A stretch of 5,301 bases of DNA from Boseongicola sp. SB0675_bin_26. Its GTDB lineage: Bacteria > Pseudomonadota > Alphaproteobacteria > Rhodobacterales > Rhodobacteraceae. The stretch covers positions 1 to 5,301 of the forward strand of contig VYCX01000049.1 in NCBI GenBank assembly GCA_009843725.1. The letters are read 5' to 3'. The translations under genes were made by a program, and so were the position numbers. The number at the start of each line of letters is the position of its first letter. Within the stretch, counting starts at the first letter, position 1. This document shows, piece after piece, positions 1 to 5,301 of this stretch. Below the pieces are notes generated by a model, which had not been told where the DNA came from, did not search any database, and saw nothing but the letters and a program-made list of their open reading frames with translations.

Positions 1-2472
1 GTCAACTGGGATCCGCATTTCGAGACCGCGATCTCCGACCTCGAGGTCGAGAACATCGAGGTCGATGGCCATATGTGGCACTTCAAGTATCCGCTCGCAG
101 GGAGCGCGACCTACGAATACGTCGAGAGGGATGAAGACGGGAACGTGACCCTGCGCGAGACCCGGGACTACATCTCGATCGCGACCACGCGACCTGAGAC
201 CATGCTCGGTGACGGCGCGGTGGCGGTTCACCCTTCGGACGAGCGATATGCGCCCATCGTCGGAAAGCTCTGCGAAATCCCGGTCGGCCCGAGGGAGCAC
301 CGCCGCCTGATCCCGATCATCACGGACACCTACCCGGATCCGGAGTTCGGCTCCGGCGCGGTCAAGATCACTGGCGCCCATGACTTCAACGACTATGTCG
401 TCGCCAGGCGCGGCAACATCCCCTTGTACCGCCTCATGGACACCAAGGGACACATGCGCAACGACGGCGCGCCATATTCCGAAGCCGCGGCGATCGCCAC
501 CGCCGTTGCCGAAGGCAGGAAGAGCCTGACCGAGGCTGGCGCTGATGCAGTCAATCTCGTCCCGGACGACCTGCGCGGGCTCGACCGGTTCGAGGCCCGA
601 AGCAAGGTCGTCGAACAGATTACGGCCGAAGGGCTCGCGGTGATGACCGCTGCGAGCGATTCGCGCCTTGGCAAGCAACCATCGGTGGAAGACGCAGGCG
701 AAGACTCCCCCGTCCCCCTCTTGGAAGCCAGGAAGATCATGCAGCCGTTCGGAGACCGATCAAAGGTCGTCATCGAACCCATGCTGACCGACCAGTGGTT
801 CGTCGACACGGCGAAGATCGTCGACCCTGCCCTGGAAGCGGTTCGCGACGGCACGACGGAAATCCTGCCCGAGCAGCACAAGAAGGTCTATTTCAACTGG
901 CTGACCGGCATCGAGCCGTGGTGCATTTCCCGCCAGCTCTGGTGGGGCCATCAGATCCCGGTCTGGTACGGCCCGAAACTCAAGGACGGCAAGCCATCCG
1001 CGGATGAACTCGAAGCCTTTTGCGCGGCTGACGAGGCCGGCGCCATTGCGCGGGCCGAAGGGTTCTATCCTGCAGGCGTGACGCTCGTCGCCGATTCGAC
1101 CGTATACGATGAGGCAGTTTCGAAGTGCGTGGCAATGGCGGCGAACGGCAATGACTGGACCGCGCCACTCTACCGTGACCCGGACGTGCTGGACACCTGG
1201 TTTTCCTCCGGCCTCTGGCCCATCGGCACCCTCGGCTGGCCCGAGAACGCTCCGGAACTCGAAAGGTACTTTCCGACCAGCGTTCTCGTCACCGGCTTTG
1301 ACATCATATTCTTCTGGGTCGCGCGCATGATGATGATGCAGTACGCGATGGTCGGCGACCGCCCCTTCGACGCTGTCTATGTCCATGCTCTCGTGCGCGA
1401 CGCGGCAGGCAACAAGATGTCGAAATCCCTTGGCAATGTCATCGACCCGATCGAGCTGGTCGACAGGTTCGGCGCCGATGCGGTCCGCTTCACGCTCACT
1501 TCCATGGCCGCCATGGGTCGAGACCTCAAGCTCTCGGAGGGCCGCGTCGCCGGATACCGCAACTTCACGACCAAGCTTTGGAACGCGGCCCGATTCGCGG
1601 AGTTGAACGGAGTCTTCGAGGTTGAGGACAGAACCCCGAACGCCACGCAGACCGTCAACAAGTGGATCATTGGCGAGTTCGCGAAGACGCGCATCGCCGT
1701 CGACGACGCGTTGGACGGATTTCGCTTCAATGATGCCGCGAACGCGCTCTACATGTTCGTTTGGGGCACGTTCTGCGACTGGTACGTCGAGTTCTCGAAG
1801 CCGTTGTTCAACACGGAACATGCCGAGGAAGCGCGACGCACGATGGCTTGGCTGCTTGATCAGTGCCTGATCCTGCTCCATCCGTTCATGCCGTTCATCA
1901 CCGAGGAGCTCTGGGCGCTTTCGGCCCCGACGCGCGAGAAGATGCTCGTTCATGCGGACTGGCCGACCTGTGGCGCCGAACTCGTCGACGCGGAGGCCGA
2001 GTCGGAAATCGCATGGGTCATCGACCTCGTCGAGAAGGTTCGCTCGGTCCGAGGCGAAATGAACGTCCCCGCCGGAACGAAGACGCAGCTGCTCAAGCTG
2101 TCCCTTGATGCGGCGGGCGAGACAGCCTGGGCAAACAACGAATCCATGATCATGCGTCAGGCGCGCATCGAAGCCTTGACTGACGCGGATGCGGCTCCCA
2201 AGGGTTCCGCCACGATCGCAGCGCTTGGCGGCACCTTCGCGCTGCCGCTCGAGGGATTGATCGACGTTGCGGTCGAACGGAAACGCCTGGAAAAGGCGGT
2301 CGGCAAGCTGGAACGGGATTTCGCCGGGCTTCAGGGTCGCCTGGACAACAGGAAATTCCGCGAGAATGCAGCCGAAGACGTGATCGCCGAGACCGAAGAG
2401 GCAGCCACGCAGAAGGCCGAGGAGCTTGGCCGGCTCAGGACCGCGCTCGGTCGGATCGAGGAACTGGACTGA
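1..2472 (+). CDS. valS: Valyl-tRNA synthetase (ValRS), 5'-truncated by the window edge
   Basis: This is a cytosolic class I aminoacyl-tRNA synthetase that joins valine to tRNA-Val using ATP and hydrolyses mischarged threonyl-tRNA. The frame is open from base 1, giving 823 sense codons and a TGA stop. Full-length bacterial enzymes are about 900-950 residues, so roughly the first 170, including the HIGH motif, lie upstream. Counting from the first codon, VNWDPHFETAISDLEVEN comes at 1-18. The CP1 editing domain shows TTRPETMLGD at 62-71 and AHDFNDY at 126-132. The catalytic core follows with ISRQLWWGHQIPVWY at 309-323, DVLDTWFSSGLWP at 395-407 and KMSKS at 472-476 (bases 1414-1428). The anticodon-binding domain has FCDWYVEFSKP from 591 and LLHPFMPFITEELW at 625-638. 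The last ~70 residues are a charged Glu/Arg/Leu-rich coiled coil, the usual ValRS tRNA-binding arm. The ATG at 73 is an internal Met (GHMW), not the start. The gene looks intact. No intrinsic terminator follows the stop, and the next feature converges on it. Confidence 0.97.
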   Translation, partial: VNWDPHFETAISDLEVENIEVDGHMWHFKYPLAGSATYEYVERDEDGNVTLRETRDYISIATTRPETMLGDGAVAVHPSDERYAPIVGKLCEIPVGPREHRRLIPIITDTYPDPEFGSGAVKITGAHDFNDYVVARRGNIPLYRLMDTKGHMRNDGAPYSEAAAIATAVAEGRKSLTEAGADAVNLVPDDLRGLDRFEARSKVVEQITAEGLAVMTAASDSRLGKQPSVEDAGEDSPVPLLEARKIMQPFGDRSKVVIEPMLTDQWFVDTAKIVDPALEAVRDGTTEILPEQHKKVYFNWLTGIEPWCISRQLWWGHQIPVWYGPKLKDGKPSADELEAFCAADEAGAIARAEGFYPAGVTLVADSTVYDEAVSKCVAMAANGNDWTAPLYRDPDVLDTWFSSGLWPIGTLGWPENAPELERYFPTSVLVTGFDIIFFWVARMMMMQYAMVGDRPFDAVYVHALVRDAAGNKMSKSLGNVIDPIELVDRFGADAVRFTLTSMAAMGRDLKLSEGRVAGYRNFTTKLWNAARFAELNGVFEVEDRTPNATQTVNKWIIGEFAKTRIAVDDALDGFRFNDAANALYMFVWGTFCDWYVEFSKPLFNTEHAEEARRTMAWLLDQCLILLHPFMPFITEELWALSAPTREKMLVHADWPTCGAELVDAEAESEIAWVIDLVEKVRSVRGEMNVPAGTKTQLLKLSLDAAGETAWANNESMIMRQARIEALTDADAAPKGSATIAALGGTFALPLEGLIDVAVERKRLEKAVGKLERDFAGLQGRLDNRKFRENAAEDVIAETEEAATQKAEELGRLRTALGRIEELD

Positions 2473-2494
2473 CATCCGTGCCCTTTCACCGGTT

Positions 2495-2939
2495 TCATTC
2501 AACCATCTTTTTCACAAACTCAACCAGCGGCCCAAACTCAAGCCCGTCTGCCGATCGCAGAACCGCAATGTACCGCGCGCGGTGGTCGCTGTCGGCGGTC
2601 AGTGTCCCGCCTCCTGACCAATCGAGGAAGAGGTCGGGATCGATTTTGGCCAGATATGCATCGGCCATGATCCGCGCCCAGCGTCCGTTTCCGTTCGCAA
2701 AGGGGTGGACCCAGACCAGCTTGTGGTGGAAAAGCGTGCGGTGGCTTCCAGCGGCTCGTAGGTGCCGTTCTCGCGCCAGTGCCGGGCATCGTCGAGGCAG
2801 GTGCGCATCTCGGTTGAGATGCGCCAATGTTCTTCTCGGTTTGCCTGAAGACGCCTGCCCAGTCCCAGACCTTGCCGAACAGGCGCTTGTGGACATCACG
2901 CGCGGCATCGTCGGTCAGGACATCGAAGGGGCGCTCCCG
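2495..2939 (-). pseudogene. Fic-domain protein remnant ('mobile mystery protein B'-like), frameshifted and N-terminally truncated
   Basis: Fic proteins usually transfer AMP or a related nucleotide group to a target hydroxyl through a motif with a catalytic His. Three consecutive minus-strand segments read as one protein only if the frame changes twice. Segment A (2939-2823) reads RERPFDVLTDD, then HKRLFGKVWDWAG and FRQTEKNIG. Segment B (2820-2734) reads ISTEMRTCLDDARHWRENGT, then YEPLEATAR. Segment C (2731-2495) reads FHHKLVWVHPFANGNGR, then WARIMADAYL, RARYIAVLRSAD and a C-terminal FVKKMVE before TGA at 2497-2495. The Fic motif HPFANGNGRWAR lies at 2707-2672, with its His intact and Asn at the usual Asp/Glu position. 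The first shift, near 2821-2822, coincides with about four to five residues missing against the family pattern. The second falls in a four-T run at 2733-2730. The expected N-terminal ~50 residues, including the E-x-x-NI-x-x-A-x-x-W type helix, cannot be found upstream in any frame. The gene converges on valS with a 22-base gap. No HTH partner gene ('mobile mystery protein A') is visible. Family assignment comes from remembered sequence pattern. Sequencing error could explain the shifts but not the missing N-terminus. Confidence 0.85.
2672..2707 (-). other. Fic catalytic motif HPFANGNGRWAR inside the pseudogene
   Basis: Twelve codons match the Fic core HxFx(D/E)GNGRxxR. The catalytic His codon is at 2707-2705, the anion-binding GNGR codons are at 2692-2681, and the final Arg codon is at 2674-2672. 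Asn replaces the acidic residue that coordinates Mg2+ in classical Fic AMP transferases. From memory, HPF-x-NGNGR is the normal wording in the 'mobile mystery protein B' branch, so this is probably ancestral and not decay. Confidence 0.85.
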
Positions 2940-3129
2940 TCCTCCGTGACGACCGACACGACCCCCTGGTCTGACGATCCAGCACATCCCGACGAACGGC
3001 ATGCGGACAAGTTGCATGACGTTGGGGTCGCGCGAAGTCCGGCCCCTGTTCGTGATGAAGCCCCCGCGGGAAAGCGCTGAAGCGCTGCCGAAGCCAGTCA
3101 GCTTCAAAACAAGCCTGGCAAGGAACGCC

Positions 3130-3142
3130 GATTCCGGGAATC
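3130..3142. repeat. Perfect inverted repeat GATTCC-G-GGAATC upstream of moaA
   Basis: Two 6-base half-sites are exactly complementary around a single central G, centred 89 bases upstream of the moaA ATG. The flanks add one further C/G pair after a mismatch (3128 with 3144). The size and symmetry would suit a dimeric DNA-binding protein. I recognise no regulator consensus, and a chance palindrome is a real possibility in GC-rich DNA. Confidence 0.3.
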
Positions 3143-3189
3143 CGAATGCGACAGCCCGGCGGTCGCCTCGCCCGGCACCTGCTTTCCAC

Positions 3190-3218
3190 TTGCGGAAATG
3201 CGTCCGACAACCTAGTTT
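3190..3218 (+). promoter_or_regulatory. Weak candidate sigma70-type promoter for moaA
   Basis: TTGCGG (3190-3195) and TAGTTT (3213-3218) are separated by exactly 17 bases, and each matches three of six consensus positions. Transcription about seven bases after the -10 element would begin at or beside the moaA ATG (3225), giving a leaderless mRNA. This agrees with the lack of a ribosome binding site there. The box matches are poor, so this rests mostly on spacing and context. Confidence 0.22.
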
Positions 3219-3224
3219 TCCTCC

Positions 3225-4232
3225 ATGCTGGACGCGCCACTCATGGATCCGTTTCAGCGCGCAATCACGTATCTGCGCGTGTCGGTCACTGACCGCTGCG
3301 ATTTCCGTTGCGTGTATTGCATGTCGGAACACATGACGTTCCTGCCGAAGCGGGATCTGCTGACGCTGGAAGAGCTGGACCGGATGTGCTCGGCGTTCAT
3401 TCGACTGGGCGTGAAGAAACTCAGGATCACCGGTGGCGAGCCGCTCGTGAGGCGCGACATTCTCACGCTCTTCCGCGCCATGACCAGGCATCTGGAGCGA
3501 GGCGCCCTCAAGGAACTGACGGTCACGACCAACGGCAGTCAGCTAGCGCGGTTTGCGGATGACCTGGTTGATGCCGGTGTCCGGCGCGTGAACGTTTCGC
3601 TTGACACGCTGGACGAGGAGAAGTTCGCCCGCGTCACCCGATGGGGCCGTCTGCCTCAGGTCCTGAACGGCATCGATGCGGCGCAGAATGCCGGGTTGCG
3701 CGTCAAGATCAACACGGTGGCGCTCAAGGGATTCAATGAAGACGAACTCTTCCGGCTTGCTGAGTGGTGTGCATCGCGTGACATGGATCTGACATTCATC
3801 GAGGTCATGCCAATGGGCGACCTCGGCGGCGAGGACCGCGTTGGCCAGTACTGGAGCCTGAAGGACCTGCGCCACCGCCTTGAAGAGCACTACACGCTTG
3901 TCGATCTTGCCCACCGGACGGGCGGACCGGCACGATATGTGCGGCTCGCGGAGACTGGCCAGCAAGTGGGTTTCATCACGCCCTTGACGCACAACTTCTG
4001 CGAATCGTGCAACCGGGTGCGGCTGACTTGCACCGGCGAACTCTACATGTGCCTCGGCCAAGAGGACATGGCGGACCTCCGCGCGCCACTGCGGGCCTCG
4101 GAAAGCGACGGACCGCTGGAGGACGCAATTCGGGACGCCATCGGGCGCAAGCCCAAGGGCCACGATTTCGACTATTCGCGCCAGCGCGCGGACGGCCAGG
4201 TCAGCCGCCACATGAGCCATACGGGCGGTTGA
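3225..4232 (+). CDS. moaA: GTP 3',8-cyclase MoaA (molybdenum cofactor biosynthesis)
   Basis: MoaA is a cytosolic radical-SAM enzyme that converts GTP to 3',8-cyclo-7,8-dihydro-GTP. MoaC then converts this to cyclic pyranopterin monophosphate, the first stable precursor of molybdenum cofactor. The protein is 335 residues, the family norm. The SAM-binding [4Fe-4S] site is CX3CX2C at Cys25, Cys29 and Cys32 (RCDFRCVYC). GGEP at 70-73, TTNGS at 101-105 and the NVSLDTLD strand follow as in radical-SAM barrels. The second, GTP-binding [4Fe-4S] site is CX2CX13C at Cys259, Cys262 and Cys276 ([14 protein letters not shown]). The chain ends SRHMSHTGG, keeping the Gly-Gly tail required for activity. ATG 3225 is the first possible start after an in-frame TAG at 3213. 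ATG 3243 (MDPFQR) is an alternative and would still keep all motifs. Neither has a clear Shine-Dalgarno sequence. No moaC, moaB, moaD, moaE, mog or moeA lies beside it. The gene appears intact and monocistronic, diverging from the Fic remnant. Confidence 0.97.
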   Translation: MLDAPLMDPFQRAITYLRVSVTDRCDFRCVYCMSEHMTFLPKRDLLTLEELDRMCSAFIRLGVKKLRITGGEPLVRRDILTLFRAMTRHLERGALKELTVTTNGSQLARFADDLVDAGVRRVNVSLDTLDEEKFARVTRWGRLPQVLNGIDAAQNAGLRVKINTVALKGFNEDELFRLAEWCASRDMDLTFIEVMPMGDLGGEDRVGQYWSLKDLRHRLEEHYTLVDLAHRTGGPARYVRLAETGQQVGFITPLTHNFCESCNRVRLTCTGELYMCLGQEDMADLRAPLRASESDGPLEDAIRDAIGRKPKGHDFDYSRQRADGQVSRHMSHTGG

Positions 4233-4304
4233 ACGGCTGAGTGAACCTGCAGTCTCAACGGAAGGCAACCGAATCCCGCGATGCTTCAACATTGCCAATG
4301 CACG

Positions 4305-4316
4305 TTTGCCGGCAAA
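4305..4316. repeat. Perfect palindrome TTTGCCGGCAAA, flanked by direct repeats AATGCAC
   Basis: The 12-base sequence is its own reverse complement. It is bracketed by AATGCAC at 4297-4303 and again at 4315-4321, the second copy overlapping the palindrome end by two bases. A smaller ATTG-C-CAAT inverted repeat sits just before it at 4291-4299. It lies 72 bases past the moaA stop with no T run after it, so it is a poor intrinsic terminator. It could be a protein-binding dyad or an mRNA 3'-end stabilising stem. No known consensus was recognised. Confidence 0.35.
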
Positions 4317-4466
4317 TGCACATCTCCCTGACCGTCATTGCAGGCCGCGAGCTGTCACGGCTGACGTCCGAAAGGGGTTGATCGGGGTGGATGCCGAGAC
4401 CGGGGCGAACGCCACGAGTCCCGGCTGGAGTTGCTGCTGCATGAAAGACAATCGACGCGGTGGATG

Positions 4467-4485
4467 AATCCGCGCTCCGCGGGTT
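4467..4485 (+). repeat. Small GC-rich hairpin, arms AATCCGCG / CGCGGGTT
   Basis: Eight base pairs, one of them a G-U wobble, close a 3-base CTC loop when read on the plus strand. The minus-strand transcript would have a mismatch at the wobble position, so the stem is better on the plus strand. No T tract follows (next bases GATCC). It may contribute to the moaA mRNA 3' end, or be incidental. Confidence 0.3.
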
Positions 4486-4508
4486 GATCCGGGCCGGCCT
4501 TGCAGATC

Positions 4509-4524
4509 TCCGCGGATTCGCGGA
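4509..4524. repeat. Small hairpin TCCGCG-GATT-CGCGGA
   Basis: A perfect 6-base-pair stem with a 4-base loop lies 70 bases beyond the stop of the minus-strand carboxypeptidase gene. It shares the CCGCG/CGCGG core with the hairpin at 4467-4485. It has no T run on either side, so it is not a standard intrinsic terminator. Confidence 0.3.
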
Positions 4525-4593
4525 ATTCAGGAGAGTAAAGGCCGCGACGGCACCGCAAACCGGTACACGCGCCGAACCGACGGCGCCATCACC

Positions 4594-5301
4594 CTACAAG
4601 TGGTAGATCTCTCCGAACTTCGCGTCGAGATAATCGAGCAGCAGGGCTTCCGAGGGCGCGTCCCCGATCGCACGCTCGATGAGGTCGCGAGGCCTAAGCA
4701 GGCCGCCAAAGCGGTGAATGCGTTCGCCAAGCCAGCGGCGGGCGGGTTCAGTGTCACCCTCTGCGAGCGTTGCGCCCAGGTCGGGCACTTCCCGCTTCAT
4801 GGCGGCATGCAGGCAACCCGCATAGACATTGCCTAGCGTGTAGGTCGGGAAATAGCCCATGAGGCCCTCGGACCAGTGCACGTCCTGCAGGACGCCATTG
4901 GACGGCTTGTCGACGCCGACGCCGAAATCCGCCTGGAATCTGGCGTTCCATGCCTCATCGACATCACCGGCACCGAGCCGCCCGTTGACCAGGTCGCGCT
5001 CCAGGTCGAACCGGAGCAGGACGTGGAGATTGTAATCGACCTCGTCCGCCTCGGTCCGGATGAAGCCAGAAGAAAACCTGTTGACCGTGGCGAAGAACGT
5101 GTCCTCATCCGCGATGCCGAAGTCACCGAAAACTTCCCGCATTCTCCGGAAGAGCCAGCCGGTGAATTCCCTGCTGCGGCCGATCTGGTTCTCGTAGATG
5201 CGGCTCTGGCTCTCGTGCACGCCGGTCGACACGCCGTCGCCAAGCGGCGTCAGGAGATAGGCCCGGTCGATTCCCTGCTCGTAGCAGGCATGGCCGACTT
5301 C
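4594..5301 (-). CDS. M32 family (Taq-type) metallocarboxypeptidase, C-terminal half; N-terminal part beyond the window
   Basis: M32 enzymes are cytosolic, metal-dependent carboxypeptidases that remove C-terminal residues from peptides. The visible 235 residues end at TAG (4596-4594), out of about 500 in the family. Counting from the window edge, the sequence opens EVGHACYEQG, so the edge cuts the zinc-binding HEXXH after its first His. The Glu and second His are residues 1 and 4. The metal-ligand motif HESQSR is at 29-34 (bases 5217-5200), IRTEADE at 81-87 (5061-5041) and GVLQDVHW at 136-143 (4896-4873), followed by GYFPTYTLGN. These are the diagnostic M32 motifs in the right order. The frame is open to the edge, and the GTG at 5232 is an internal Val codon just before HES, not a start. 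No signal peptide or membrane segment is seen in this part. The gene is convergent with moaA across a 361-base gap and is not functionally linked to it. It appears intact as far as visible. Confidence 0.96.
   Translation of the reverse strand, partial: EVGHACYEQGIDRAYLLTPLGDGVSTGVHESQSRIYENQIGRSREFTGWLFRRMREVFGDFGIADEDTFFATVNRFSSGFIRTEADEVDYNLHVLLRFDLERDLVNGRLGAGDVDEAWNARFQADFGVGVDKPSNGVLQDVHWSEGLMGYFPTYTLGNVYAGCLHAAMKREVPDLGATLAEGDTEPARRWLGERIHRFGGLLRPRDLIERAIGDAPSEALLLDYLDAKFGEIYHL

Larger units (their letters stand above)
2940..3224. other. Gene-poor stretch between the Fic remnant and moaA
   Basis: No convincing gene is seen in these 285 bases. Minus-strand frames stay open across it, but they are compositional. 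The frame that continues upstream from Fic segment A reads FITNRGRTSRDP around 3059-3024. Its ITNRG vaguely recalls the N-terminal ITTRG of 'mobile mystery protein B', but the residues between it and RERPFD do not match the family. If the resemblance is real, the pseudogene would extend to about 3065. The stretch also contains a 13-base inverted repeat (3130-3142) and the presumed moaA promoter region. No hairpin followed by a T run and no recognisable riboswitch is visible. Confidence 0.5.
4233..4593. other. Intergenic gap between convergent moaA and the M32 carboxypeptidase gene
   Basis: These 361 bases contain no gene I can support. They hold a 12-base palindrome (4305-4316), two GC-rich hairpins (4467-4485 and 4509-4524) and a stretch (about 4370-4560) whose plus-strand frames look helix-rich and protein-like but are interrupted. 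Because both flanking genes end here, transcription of both should stop in this gap. Yet I see no hairpin followed by a T run on either strand, so termination may be Rho-dependent or use one of the T-less hairpins. No tRNA or other RNA gene pattern is seen. Confidence 0.6.

Noticed and set aside
73..75. ATG 73 as the start of valS
   Set aside because: Codons 1-24 upstream are in frame and match conserved ValRS sequence (VNWDPHFETAISDLEVEN), so the gene begins outside the window.
760..2502. Long minus-strand open frame (580 codons) antisense to valS
   Set aside because: It is fully antisense to an unmistakable ValRS coding region, its product has no recognisable domain, and long antisense frames are common in GC-rich genes. 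It is a shadow.
2473..2530. Possible intrinsic terminator for valS in the CACCGGTTTC...CTTTTTC region
   Set aside because: A T run is present near 2508-2512, but no stable hairpin precedes it and the run lies inside the C-terminal codons of the Fic remnant.
2478..3080. Plus-strand open frame of 200 codons over the Fic remnant
   Set aside because: It lies opposite DNA that encodes recognisable Fic segments on the minus strand. Its own translation is Arg/Ser/Pro-rich with no family resemblance.
3063..3087. CCCGCGGG palindrome and tandem AGCGCTG repeats near 3063-3087
   Set aside because: They are short GC-rich self-complementary words with hairpin loops too tight to form. They are expected by chance at this base composition.
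2538..3491. Minus-strand open frame of 317 codons running from inside moaA through the Fic region
   Set aside because: Only its 2939-2823 portion is Fic sequence. The upstream part is antisense to moaA and the downstream part is out of frame with the Fic motif, so it is not a single gene.
3543..4298. Minus-strand open frame of 251 codons opposite moaA
   Set aside because: It is antisense to the conserved MoaA frame, with no domain features and no independent ribosome binding site.
5230..5232. GTG 5232 as the start of the M32 carboxypeptidase gene
   Set aside because: The frame stays open to the window edge and encodes EVGHACYEQG, the rest of the HEXXH active site, so the GTG is internal.

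Overview
The window looks like a slice of a high-GC Alphaproteobacterial chromosome. This is an inference from the wording of the encoded proteins. The ValRS stretch VNWDPHFETAISDLEVEN and the MoaA stretches [20 protein letters not shown] and [10 protein letters not shown] match what I know of alphaproteobacterial versions. No rRNA, tRNA, CRISPR array, insertion sequence or replication origin is visible.

Layout: (1) 1-2472, plus strand: the C-terminal ~820 codons of valyl-tRNA synthetase (valS), with its 5' end outside the window. (2) 2495-2939, minus strand, convergent with valS and only 22 bases from it: a broken Fic-domain gene resembling the 'mobile mystery protein B' group. Its Fic motif is readable, but the gene is split over three reading frames and lacks a recognisable N-terminus. 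(3) 2940-3224: about 285 bases without a convincing gene. It holds a 13-base inverted repeat and a weak candidate promoter in front of moaA. (4) 3225-4232, plus strand: a complete moaA, the radical-SAM GTP 3',8-cyclase of molybdenum cofactor synthesis. (5) 4233-4593: a 361-base gap between convergent genes, with a 12-base perfect palindrome, two small hairpins and a possibly degenerate coding remnant. (6) 4594-5301, minus strand: the C-terminal half of an M32 (Taq-type) metallocarboxypeptidase. The window ends inside its HEXXH zinc motif.

The three intact genes are unrelated housekeeping functions: tRNA charging, Moco synthesis and peptide trimming. They are not arranged as an operon. moaA stands without other moa or moe genes in view. 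The only accessory-type element is the decayed Fic gene between valS and moaA, most simply read as the remnant of a small horizontally acquired module. I found no intact novel system. The items most worth a second look are the Fic pseudogene, a gene-calling trap inside it, the apparently leaderless moaA start, and the unexplained 4233-4593 gap.
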